Shown here: positions 1 to 6,701 of the stretch, one piece after another | How positions within the stretch are numbered: position 1 is the stretch's first letter | How the letters are laid out: each line of letters starts with the position of its first letter | From: Candidatus Aminicenantota bacterium | Lineage (GTDB): Bacteria; Acidobacteriota; Aminicenantia; Aminicenantales; Aminicenantaceae | Assembly (NCBI GenBank): GCA_030673995.1 | Contig: DAOUYU010000049.1 | Coordinates: 1 to 10,606, forward strand | Length of the DNA: 10,606 nucleotides | Direction: 5' to 3' | The notes under the pieces: model-generated | Told to the model about the DNA's origin: nothing | Seen by the model: only the letters and a program-made list of their open reading frames with translations | Database searches by the model: none | Position numbers and translations under genes: made by a program

Positions 1-37
1 AATAAATGGATTACCAGGGAAAAATTGGAATGTAAGA

Positions 38-113
38 TGGTGGAGCTGATGGGGCTCGAACCCACGACCTCTTGACTGCCAGTCAAGCACTCTCCCAACT
101 GAGCTACAGCCCC
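38..113 (-). tRNA. tRNA-Ala (anticodon GGC)
   Basis: Read on the minus strand this is a complete 76-nt cloverleaf. The 7-bp acceptor stem is GGGGCTG with CAGCTCC. The D-arm contains AGCTCAGTTGGGAGAGT. The anticodon stem is CTTGA/TCAAG around the loop CTGGCAG, giving anticodon GGC at 78-80, and the T-loop is TTCGAGC. The G3-U70 wobble pair in the acceptor stem, the classic identity element for alanyl-tRNA synthetase, is present. The CCA end is encoded at 38-40. It decodes GCC and GCU alanine codons. It is transcribed away from ftsH. I see no convincing terminator hairpin in the 37 bases left before the window edge. Confidence 0.97.
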
Positions 114-126
114 ACCTGGGATTTTC

Positions 127-155
127 ATATTACAGAAAGATGTGTTTTCAGTCAA
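127..155 (-). promoter_or_regulatory. Sigma-70-type promoter for tRNA-Ala
   Basis: On the minus strand TTGACT (150-155) and TAATAT (127-132) are separated by exactly 17 bases. The first matches the -35 consensus at 5 of 6 positions, the second the -10 at 4 of 6. The start point would fall near 120, a few bases upstream of the mature tRNA 5' end at 113. The placement is inferred from consensus and spacing only. Confidence 0.6.
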
Positions 156-194
156 GTTTGTGACAAGAAAAACCATAATTTATGAAGAGTTTTA

Positions 195-223
195 TTAACA
201 ATTGGAACAAAACATGCTAAAAT
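195..223 (+). promoter_or_regulatory. Extended -10 sigma-70-type promoter for ftsH
   Basis: TTAACA (195-200) and TAAAAT (218-223) are 17 bases apart, each matching consensus at 5 of 6 positions. A TGC directly before the -10 (215-217) makes an extended -10 element. Transcription would start near 230, leaving a leader of about 17 nt that holds the Shine-Dalgarno AAGGAA (235-240) before the ATG at 247. This is probably the main promoter for the long operon downstream. No heat-shock-type motif is obvious, although ftsH is stress-regulated in some bacteria. Confidence 0.65.
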
Positions 224-246
224 ATTGTTGTACCAAGGAATAAACC

Positions 247-2151
247 ATGCCCGCCCCAAAGAAACAACCCAAATCCTATAAAACGATTCTTTTCTGGATC
301 GCAGCTGGGATCATAATCATTATCCTTTTCAGCGTCTTTCAATCAGGAGGAGCAGCGGTGAGGCCGGTAAAATTCAGCGATTTCCTCCTCGACGTTGAGC
401 AAAACAAAATTGGGCAAGTCACTATTTCAGGGAATCAAATCAAAGGAAAATATCTTGATGGAACCGCTTTTAAAACCACAAGAGATGCTCAATATGATGA
501 TATGGTCAAGATTCTCCGGGAGCACGGCGTGGCTTTTGATGTAAAAGACACCTCTCGAAGCCCTTTGCTTTCCTCTCTCTTCATGTGGGTTTTTCCCATC
601 CTTATTCTTATTGTCTTCTGGGTATTCTTCATGCGGCAGATGCAGTCAGGCGGCAATAAAGCCCTCTCCTTTGGCAAGAGTCGGGCAAAGCTTTTCTCCG
701 GCATCCAGAAAAAAATTACCTTCAAGGACGTAGCCGGCGTTAAAGAAGCCAAAGAAGAGCTTGAAGAGATCATCGGATTTCTGAAAGAACCTAAAAGATT
801 TCAAAAATTAGGAGGCCGAATTCCCAAAGGAGTGATTTTAATCGGGGCACCAGGCACAGGCAAGACCCTCCTTGCCCGGGCAGTAGCAGGGGAGGCGGAT
901 GTCCCTTTCTTCTCCATTAGCGGCTCTGATTTTGTTGAGATGTTTGTTGGAGTCGGTGCTTCCCGTGTGAGAGATCTGTTTGACCAGGGGAAAAAACATG
1001 CTCCCTGTCTGATTTTTATCGACGAGCTTGACGCTGTAGGAAGACAGAGAGGAGCAGGCCTGGGTGGAGGCCATGACGAACGAGAACAAACGCTTAATCA
1101 GCTCCTGGTGGAAATGGATGGCTTTGACTCCAACGAAGGAATCATTCTTATTGCCGCAACAAACAGACCCGATATCCTGGATAGCGCTCTCCTCAGACCA
1201 GGAAGATTTGACCGGAGAATTGTGGTCAACATGCCGGATGTCAAAGGAAGAGAAGACATCCTGAGAGTTCATGTGAAAAACATCCCTTTAGCCAAGGAAG
1301 TCGACTTACAAGTTCTTGCACGTACTACTCCCGGATTCTCCGGAGCTGACCTGGCCAATCTTGTCAATGAAGCTGCCCTCCTTGCAGCCCGCTATAATAA
1401 GGATAAAGTCTCCATGAAGGATATGGAATCTTCCAAAGACAAAGTCCTCATGGGAGTAGAGAGGAAGAGCATGATTATCAGCGATGAAGAGAAAAAAAGC
1501 ACTTCATACCATGAAGCAGGTCATGCCCTAATAGCTGCTCTTTTGCCCGATGCGGATCCCATCCATAAAGTGACCATCATCCCCAGAGGGCTTGCTCTGG
1601 GTACAACACAGCAGCTTCCTCTTGACGACCGCTACACATACTCTAAAGAATATCTGGAAGCACAGCTTTCGGTGCTATTAGCCGGCCGGTCAGCCGAAAT
1701 TCTGACCCTTGGAAAAACGACGACAGGGGCAGCCAATGACTTTGAGAAAGCAACCGAAATCGCCCGCAAAATGGTCTGTCAATGGGGAATGTCCGACTTA
1801 GGTCCTCTCACATTCGGCGAACAAGATGATTTAATCTTCCTGGGAAGAGATCTAGCCATTAATAAAAATTTCAGTGAAAAAACAGCAGAAATGATAGATG
1901 CAGAGATCAAAAAAATCATTCACAGAAACTTCAACAGAGCAAAGGAACTTTTAGAAAAAAACAAAGACAAGTTGATTCATATTGCAGAGGCTCTTCTCGA
2001 TAGAGAAGTCTTAACGTCTGAAGAATTAGAATCAATAATAAAAGGGAAAAAAATAGCCAGAACCAAAAAAAAGGCTTCAACTTCTAAAGCCAAAACAGCA
2101 AAATCTAAAAATATTCAACCTTTAAAAAAACCCGATTTGGTTAATATATAA
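247..2151 (+). CDS. ftsH: ATP-dependent zinc metalloprotease FtsH
   Basis: This is a membrane-anchored AAA+ protease that extracts and degrades misfolded membrane proteins and selected regulators, working as a cytoplasm-facing hexamer. At 634 aa it is full length. Domains in order: first membrane segment about residues 13-31; small periplasmic domain about 35-105; second membrane segment about 107-128; AAA+ module with Walker A GAPGTGKT (200-207), Walker B LIFIDE (255-260), pore loop FVGVGA (233-238) and second region of homology with arginine finger (304-323). The M41 protease domain has zinc site HEAGH (422-426) and the likely third ligand D498. The last 40 residues or so are a lysine-rich, low-complexity tail. 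The ATG at 247 has AAGGAA 7 bases upstream and follows a good promoter. It appears to be the first gene of the operon. An in-phase A-AAA-AAG heptamer lies in the tail (see findings). Confidence 0.98.
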   Translation: MPAPKKQPKSYKTILFWIAAGIIIIILFSVFQSGGAAVRPVKFSDFLLDVEQNKIGQVTISGNQIKGKYLDGTAFKTTRDAQYDDMVKILREHGVAFDVKDTSRSPLLSSLFMWVFPILILIVFWVFFMRQMQSGGNKALSFGKSRAKLFSGIQKKITFKDVAGVKEAKEELEEIIGFLKEPKRFQKLGGRIPKGVILIGAPGTGKTLLARAVAGEADVPFFSISGSDFVEMFVGVGASRVRDLFDQGKKHAPCLIFIDELDAVGRQRGAGLGGGHDEREQTLNQLLVEMDGFDSNEGIILIAATNRPDILDSALLRPGRFDRRIVVNMPDVKGREDILRVHVKNIPLAKEVDLQVLARTTPGFSGADLANLVNEAALLAARYNKDKVSMKDMESSKDKVLMGVERKSMIISDEEKKSTSYHEAGHALIAALLPDADPIHKVTIIPRGLALGTTQQLPLDDRYTYSKEYLEAQLSVLLAGRSAEILTLGKTTTGAANDFEKATEIARKMVCQWGMSDLGPLTFGEQDDLIFLGRDLAINKNFSEKTAEMIDAEIKKIIHRNFNRAKELLEKNKDKLIHIAEALLDREVLTSEELESIIKGKKIARTKKKASTSKAKTAKSKNIQPLKKPDLVNI

Positions 2152-2154
2152 AAG

Positions 2155-3057
2155 GTGAGAAAGAAGTTTATCCTCCAGGTCAACGGCAAAAATTACACCT
2201 TAGGCGAAAGAACCTGGATAATTGGCGTCCTCAATATCACTCCCGACTCCTTCTCAGATGGTGGCCTTTACTTCGATAAAGACAAAGCTGTGGAGCGCGG
2301 TTTGGAGCTTGAAGAGCAAGGTGCGGATATAATCGATATAGGAGGAGAAAGCACGCGGCCCGATTCAGAATCCATCTCTCTGGAAGAAGAACGAAGGCGT
2401 GTCATTCCCGTTATTTCTGCCTTAAGAAAAAGAACAAATATCCTGATCTCTATCGACACCTCAAAGTCAGAGGTCGCTCGAGCGGCCATAGATGCCGGAG
2501 CAGATATAATTAATGACATAAGTTCTTTCCGTTTTGACCACAAAATGCTTCTTCTTGCGGCACAAAGCCATGTTCCCATTATTCTGATGCACATGAAGGG
2601 GATACCCAAGACAATGCAGGTCAACCCCTTCTACGAAAATGTGCTGATTGAGGTCAAATCTTTCCTTAAAGAAAAGCTCGAACTGGCTCAAGCCAATGGG
2701 ATTGAAAGAGAAAAAATAATAATCGATCCTGGGATCGGGTTTGGCAAAGGACTCAAAGACAATCTCGTTTTGATTAACAACCTTCATCTTCTTGAGGATC
2801 TCGGTCGTCCTATCCTTACTGGGATTTCTCGAAAATCGTTCATCGGAAAAATCCTGAACCTGCCCCCTGAAGAGAGGCTCGAAGGAACGATTGCTTCAGC
2901 CATTCTGAGCATAATTCATGGAAGCCACATCCTCAGGGTCCATGATGTTGCCTCGGTCAGAAGAGCTGTGCTCGTGGCCGAAACCATCATAAACGAAGGT
3001 CGATCTATAACTGCTATCGAAGAGAGCGAGGAGAAAAAAAGGGGCTATGTTAGCTGA
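2155..3057 (+). CDS. folP: Dihydropteroate synthase
   Basis: The enzyme condenses p-aminobenzoate with 6-hydroxymethyl-7,8-dihydropterin diphosphate to give 7,8-dihydropteroate in folate synthesis; it is the sulfonamide target. The 300-aa TIM-barrel protein shows the family motifs in order: NITPDSFSDGG (27-37), the DIGGESTRP loop (61-69), SIDTSK (99-104), GADIINDIS (115-123), MHMKG (145-149), DPGIGFGK (191-198), GISRKSFIG (223-231) and the C-terminal RVHD (261-264). Length is normal with a short N-terminal extension. The start is GTG three bases after the ftsH TAA. An in-frame stop sits immediately upstream, and no ATG, GTG or TTG lies between this GTG and the first conserved motif, so no conventional alternative exists. 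The AGGTGA at the start resembles a Shine-Dalgarno itself, so initiation is odd and may depend on coupling to ftsH termination. The 3' end overlaps cdaA by 11 bases. Confidence 0.96.
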   Translation: MRKKFILQVNGKNYTLGERTWIIGVLNITPDSFSDGGLYFDKDKAVERGLELEEQGADIIDIGGESTRPDSESISLEEERRRVIPVISALRKRTNILISIDTSKSEVARAAIDAGADIINDISSFRFDHKMLLLAAQSHVPIILMHMKGIPKTMQVNPFYENVLIEVKSFLKEKLELAQANGIEREKIIIDPGIGFGKGLKDNLVLINNLHLLEDLGRPILTGISRKSFIGKILNLPPEERLEGTIASAILSIIHGSHILRVHDVASVRRAVLVAETIINEGRSITAIEESEEKKRGYVS

Positions 3058-3820
3058 TATCGTAACGGCATTATCTCGTTTTAATATCAGAGACTTTATT
3101 GATATCCTCCTCGTGACCTTTATCCTGTATTCTCTTCTTTTGTTGATAAAAGGTACCAAAACCTACCAGATGGCCATCGGCTTGGGAATAGTTGGCCTTC
3201 TCTATTTGACCACACTGTGGGGAAATTTAATCGTCTCCCAGTCGCTCATTAGGAATTTCATTCCCTGGATGATCATCGCGATCATAATTCTTTTCCAGGG
3301 AGAGATAAGAATATTTTTAACTCAAATCGGATCTCGCTCCTTCAGGAAGCCTTTTTTCCTCAAATCCTTCACAGAAAAATTGGAAAATATCTTTTTGGCT
3401 GTCGATTACCTTGCCTCGAAAAAAATAGGCGCTTTGATTGCGATTGAAAAAGAAATCTCGCTCAAGAGCTACGCCGACCGGGGGACAAAAATTGATGGCG
3501 ACCTCACCAAGGACCTTCTGGTCAGCATCTTCTTCCCTCGCTCGCCTCTTCATGATGGCGCTGTCGTCATCCGAGGAAACAAGATCTCTGCAGCTGGCTG
3601 CCTCCTTCCCTTGCCCGCTTCCCATAAATTGGGAGATGACTACCTGACTCGAACGAGGCATTTAGCTGCTATCGGTCTATCTCAAGAAACGGATGCTGCC
3701 GTTATCGTGATTTCCGAGGAAACCGGAACCATCTCCCTGGCAACTAGGGGCAATATGGCAAGAAGATTGGACAAAGCACAGCTTAAGGATAGCTTGCTTA
3801 ACTATTTACAAAAAAGATGA
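3047..3820 (+). CDS. cdaA: Membrane diadenylate cyclase CdaA (DacA type)
   Basis: It makes cyclic di-AMP from two ATP molecules; c-di-AMP controls potassium and osmolyte balance and cell-wall homeostasis. The 257-aa protein has three N-terminal membrane segments (about 18-34, 40-57 and 71-85), a short linker helix, then a DAC domain (about 105-235). The DGA catalytic motif is at 170-172 within SPLHDGAVVI. The usual second motif RHR appears as RHL (204-206, context RTRHLAAIG), a departure noted in the findings. SEETG (223-227) is also conserved. ATG at 3047 lies within the end of folP. AAGGGG directly upstream is very close, and GAGGAG at 3028-3033 is somewhat far, so coupling with folP translation is likely. 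It is followed by its usual partner gene cdaR and by glmM. Confidence 0.96.
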   Translation: MLADIVTALSRFNIRDFIDILLVTFILYSLLLLIKGTKTYQMAIGLGIVGLLYLTTLWGNLIVSQSLIRNFIPWMIIAIIILFQGEIRIFLTQIGSRSFRKPFFLKSFTEKLENIFLAVDYLASKKIGALIAIEKEISLKSYADRGTKIDGDLTKDLLVSIFFPRSPLHDGAVVIRGNKISAAGCLLPLPASHKLGDDYLTRTRHLAAIGLSQETDAAVIVISEETGTISLATRGNMARRLDKAQLKDSLLNYLQKR

Positions 3821-4545
3821 AAAGATTTTTTAAAAAACTGTTTACAAAAAATTGGGAGCTCAAACTTATCTCTCTTATTCTTGCTCTTATTTTGTGGCTC
3901 ATTCTTATTCCTGAAGAAAAGATATTCTCAGAGAAAAATCTGACAATTACCCTCGAAACTCATAACACGCCTCAAGGAATGGAACTGGTGAAAAAGCCTC
4001 TAGATAAAATCGACGTGACTATTAAGGCTCCCAACCGTTACATTGACCAGATAACTTCAACAAATGTAGTGGCAAAATTAAACCTGGAAAAGGCTTCGGT
4101 TGTCCAGGAAGATTACACACTTAACGAGACCATGATCAGTATACCAGCAGGAGCAAAGGCTACGGTCATTAGGATATCCCCCAACACTGTTAATCTCAAA
4201 CTCGAAAAGACCAAAGAAATCATGCTGGATGTGGAACCGGATATCGTCGGAGTGGTAAAAGAAGGATTTAAAATTGGTGGATGGAGGGTGGATCCTCCTC
4301 AGGTTCTCATCCAGGGACCGGAAAGCAAGCTCAAAGAGGATTATATAGTGAGAACAAGTCCTGTCGATATTTCCGAACTGACTCAAACTACAGAATTCGA
4401 GGTAAATCTCATCCTTCCAAACCCTGACGTGAGACTGGCCTCCTCTCAAGCAAAAGTAAAAGTTATTATCCAGATTCAGGAAGAGGAATCCGAGGACAAA
4501 AAAAGGGGGAATTCAAAAATCCAGGAAAATAATCTTTCTCCTTGA
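3817..4545 (+). CDS. cdaR: YbbR-domain protein CdaR, regulator of CdaA
   Basis: A 242-aa protein with one N-terminal membrane anchor (about 16-32, rich in Leu and Ile after NWELK) and an extracytoplasmic part with two YbbR-like beta repeats, roughly 38-128 and 133-222. It ends in a charged tail (EEESEDKKR, 222-230). In Firmicutes, YbbR/CdaR proteins bind CdaA and modulate its activity; the same role here is inferred from sequence type and position. Its ATG overlaps the cdaA stop as ATGA, typical of translational coupling. Repeat number varies across the family (two to four are common), so this is a short form. The -35 hexamer of the glmM promoter overlaps its stop codon. Confidence 0.9.
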   Translation: MKRFFKKLFTKNWELKLISLILALILWLILIPEEKIFSEKNLTITLETHNTPQGMELVKKPLDKIDVTIKAPNRYIDQITSTNVVAKLNLEKASVVQEDYTLNETMISIPAGAKATVIRISPNTVNLKLEKTKEIMLDVEPDIVGVVKEGFKIGGWRVDPPQVLIQGPESKLKEDYIVRTSPVDISELTQTTEFEVNLILPNPDVRLASSQAKVKVIIQIQEEESEDKKRGNSKIQENNLSP

Positions 4546-4569
4546 ATCACCCAGAATTTTAGCTATAAT
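4542..4569 (+). promoter_or_regulatory. Internal sigma-70-type promoter upstream of glmM
   Basis: A perfect TATAAT (4564-4569) is preceded at 16 bases by TTGAAT (4542-4547), which matches the -35 consensus at 4 of 6 positions and overlaps the cdaR TGA. Transcription would start near 4576, some 26 bases before the glmM ATG at 4602. It lies in one of the few real gaps in the housekeeping run, which suggests that glmM and pdxJ can be expressed independently of the ftsH promoter. Confidence 0.6.
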
Positions 4570-4601
4570 CTATTTCTTAAAGAGGGCATTAGATTTATAA
4601 A

Positions 4602-5957
4602 ATGTACAAACTTTTTGGAACAGATGGAATACGAGCCGTTGCTGGCAAGAGTCCACTCGATTATTCCACAGTTTACGCTTTAGGAAAAGCACTGACCTTT
4701 CTTCTTAAGGAAGAAAGCCTAGAACCCCGGGTGATCATCGGCCGGGATACTCGAGAATCAGGGGAATGGCTTGAGCAGGTTCTCTCCCAGGGAATAAACG
4801 AGAGCAACGGAGAAGCTGTTTCATCTGGCATCGTACCGACATCTGCGATTTCCTTCCTGATAAATAAATATTCTTTTTCTGCAGGAGTTGTTGTATCCGC
4901 CTCTCACAATCCTTATCAAGATAACGGCATCAAAATCTTTTCATCTCAGGGAGTAAAAATTTCCGACGAATGGGAAAGGAAGCTTGAAAAGGCAATCACA
5001 GTGACTTCTGAAAACGCCACAAGAGAAGAAGTCAAGTTAAACCTAAACTCATCTCTTTGTCAGGATTACACGGACTTTCTGAAGAGCCAGCATTCTCACC
5101 TTCATCTCAAAAAAAGAATCAAAGTTATCCTCGATTGCTCAAACGGTGCCAGCTCCTTTTTTGCTCCGCAGATCTTGCGAGATTTGGGCTTTGAAGTTTT
5201 CGCTTTGAATAACGCTCCTGATGGAACAAACATCAATGATCGTTGTGGCTCTCTCTATCCACAGAATTTGGCAGAAAAAGTGGTTGAGAACAACGCGGAT
5301 ATAGGAGTTGCATATGATGGTGATGCAGACAGAGCCATCTGGGTGGATGAAAAAGGCAGAATCTTAAACGGAGACCACACCCTATTTGTACTGTCCCGCT
5401 TCATGAAAGAAAAAAGGCGCTTGAAGTCTGATTCTATTGTGGGCACAATTATGAGCAATATGGGCCTCGAAAAAGCCCTTGAAAAACTTGATCTGAGACT
5501 CATTCGTACTCAAGTTGGCGACAAATATGTCCTCGAACAAATGAAAAAGTTGAATGCGAATCTAGGTGGGGAGCAATCAGGACACACGATTTTTCTGGAT
5601 GAGTGCCCTACTGGAGATGGAATCCTGACAAGTCTAAAAATGCTCGAAGCCATGGTCACCCACGATATACCCTTATCCAGGCTGGTTGAAGATTTCGAAG
5701 AGTTTCCCCAGGTGCTGGTGAATGTCCTGGTGTATAGAAAGGAAAATTTCAACCAGTTCCCTGAAATTGTTGATACGATAGAAAAAGTTCAGTATCGGCT
5801 GGGAGATTCCGGGCGTATGAATGTCCGCAACTCTGGAACTGAACCGAAGGTCCGAATAATGATCGAAGGACAGGACAGGAAGAAGATAGAAGAGTATGCC
5901 CACCAGATCGCAAAAGCCATAGAGAAATACTTAGGAAAAAATAAAGAAATTTATTAA
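4602..5957 (+). CDS. glmM: Phosphoglucosamine mutase
   Basis: It converts glucosamine-6-phosphate to glucosamine-1-phosphate, the route to UDP-GlcNAc for peptidoglycan and lipopolysaccharide. The 451-aa protein is full length for this cytosolic phosphohexomutase. It begins with the diagnostic FGTDGIR (5-11). The phosphoserine loop SASHNP (99-104) places the phosphorylated serine at S101. The metal loop DGDADR (239-244) supplies D239, D241 and D243. The sugar-specificity loop GGEQSGH is at 322-328 and the phosphate-binding RNSGTEP at 409-415. The ATG start agrees with the family N-terminus, though the nearest Shine-Dalgarno-like AGAGG (4581-4585) is 16 bases away, so initiation looks weak. In other bacteria cdaA, cdaR and glmM form a conserved unit and GlmM can bind and inhibit CdaA. 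Whether it does so here is unknown. Confidence 0.97.
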   Translation: MYKLFGTDGIRAVAGKSPLDYSTVYALGKALTFLLKEESLEPRVIIGRDTRESGEWLEQVLSQGINESNGEAVSSGIVPTSAISFLINKYSFSAGVVVSASHNPYQDNGIKIFSSQGVKISDEWERKLEKAITVTSENATREEVKLNLNSSLCQDYTDFLKSQHSHLHLKKRIKVILDCSNGASSFFAPQILRDLGFEVFALNNAPDGTNINDRCGSLYPQNLAEKVVENNADIGVAYDGDADRAIWVDEKGRILNGDHTLFVLSRFMKEKRRLKSDSIVGTIMSNMGLEKALEKLDLRLIRTQVGDKYVLEQMKKLNANLGGEQSGHTIFLDECPTGDGILTSLKMLEAMVTHDIPLSRLVEDFEEFPQVLVNVLVYRKENFNQFPEIVDTIEKVQYRLGDSGRMNVRNSGTEPKVRIMIEGQDRKKIEEYAHQIAKAIEKYLGKNKEIY

Positions 5958-5976
5958 TTTTGACTTGCGAATAAAT

Positions 5977-5982
5977 GGAGGG
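5977..5982 (+). promoter_or_regulatory. Ribosome binding site that sets the pdxJ start
   Basis: GGAGGG lies four bases before the ATG at 5987. A possible ATG at 5975 overlaps this element and has no Shine-Dalgarno of its own. The site therefore favours 5987, which gives the usual PdxJ N-terminus MKLAVNIDH. Confidence 0.8.
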
Positions 5983-5986
5983 AAAA

Positions 5987-6697
5987 ATGAAACTCGCCGT
6001 TAATATTGATCATTTTGCGACAATAAGAGAAGCCCGTAGGAGTAACGAGCCGGAACCGGTTTTGGCAGCACTTCTGTCAGAACAGGCAGGAGCAGAAGGG
6101 ATTGTCTGTCATATTAGAGGAGACAGACGTCACATCAAAGAACGGGATTTAAGATTGTTCAAAGAGGCGATTAAAACCAAGCTCAACATAGAAATGGCAG
6201 CCACAGAAGAAATGAAGAAAATTGCCATAGACTTAAAGCCAGAAGTCGTCTCCTTAGTCCCGGAGCGTGAGGAAGAGCTGACCACTGAAGGAGGACTGGA
6301 TGTTATTTCCAACGAAAAACACCTAGGGCCTCACATCCAGGAGCTGCAGAAGGCAGGAATACAAGTCAGTATTTTTGTTGATCCCGATTTCAAACAGATC
6401 GAAGCCTGCCACAGGGTGGGGGTAAACCTGATTGAGATAAACACCACAAAATATTCCGACCTCAAGCCTGGAGCGGAAAGAGATAAGGCCCTGGATGAGA
6501 TAAAGGAAGTGGCCAAATACAGCCATACATTAGGTCTGGAAATCCATGCCGGCCATGGCCTGGATTATAAAAATGTCCAGCCTGTTGCCGAAATCCCTGA
6601 AATAACAGGATTCAGCATCGGCTTCTCTATCGTGGCTCGATCTGCAATTGTCGGCATAGATATGGCGGTCAGAGAAATGGTGAGTCTCATAAAATAA
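5987..6697 (+). CDS. pdxJ: Pyridoxine 5'-phosphate synthase
   Basis: It closes the pyridine ring of vitamin B6 by condensing 1-deoxy-D-xylulose 5-phosphate with 3-amino-2-oxopropyl phosphate (DXP-dependent pathway). With the start at 5987 the protein is 236 aa, normal length for this TIM-barrel enzyme. Visible motifs: NIDHFATIREARR (6-18); the catalytic histidine region CHIRGDRRHIK (41-51, H42 as likely base); the likely catalytic glutamate in NIEMA (67-71, E69); SLVPE (89-93); and HAGHGL (187-192, H190 as third catalytic residue). Near the C-terminus the usual IGHS-type phosphate-binding segment reads IGFS (211-214), with Phe replacing the expected His (see findings). It follows glmM by 29 bases, as in Geobacter-like gene orders. 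It ends in tandem TAA TAA codons, 4 bases before the next gene. Confidence 0.96.
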   Translation: MKLAVNIDHFATIREARRSNEPEPVLAALLSEQAGAEGIVCHIRGDRRHIKERDLRLFKEAIKTKLNIEMAATEEMKKIAIDLKPEVVSLVPEREEELTTEGGLDVISNEKHLGPHIQELQKAGIQVSIFVDPDFKQIEACHRVGVNLIEINTTKYSDLKPGAERDKALDEIKEVAKYSHTLGLEIHAGHGLDYKNVQPVAEIPEITGFSIGFSIVARSAIVGIDMAVREMVSLIK

Positions 6698-6701
6698 TAA
6701 A

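Noticed and set aside
489..1272. Long open frames on the minus strand inside ftsH, and similar ones inside folP, glmM, the hydrolase and the polyferredoxin
   Set aside because: They lie opposite genes with clear family motifs, show no recognisable protein features, and fit shadow frames.
3810..3820. A-AAA-AAG heptamer at the end of cdaA overlapping the cdaR start, as a possible frameshift fusion site
   Set aside because: It is not in the phase needed for a -1 slip of the cdaA frame (codons are CAA AAA AGA TGA). The ATGA overlap already explains coupling.
5975..5986. Upstream ATG giving pdxJ four extra residues
   Set aside because: It overlaps the GGAGGG ribosome site of the ATG at 5987, has no site of its own, and adds residues absent from the usual N-terminus.
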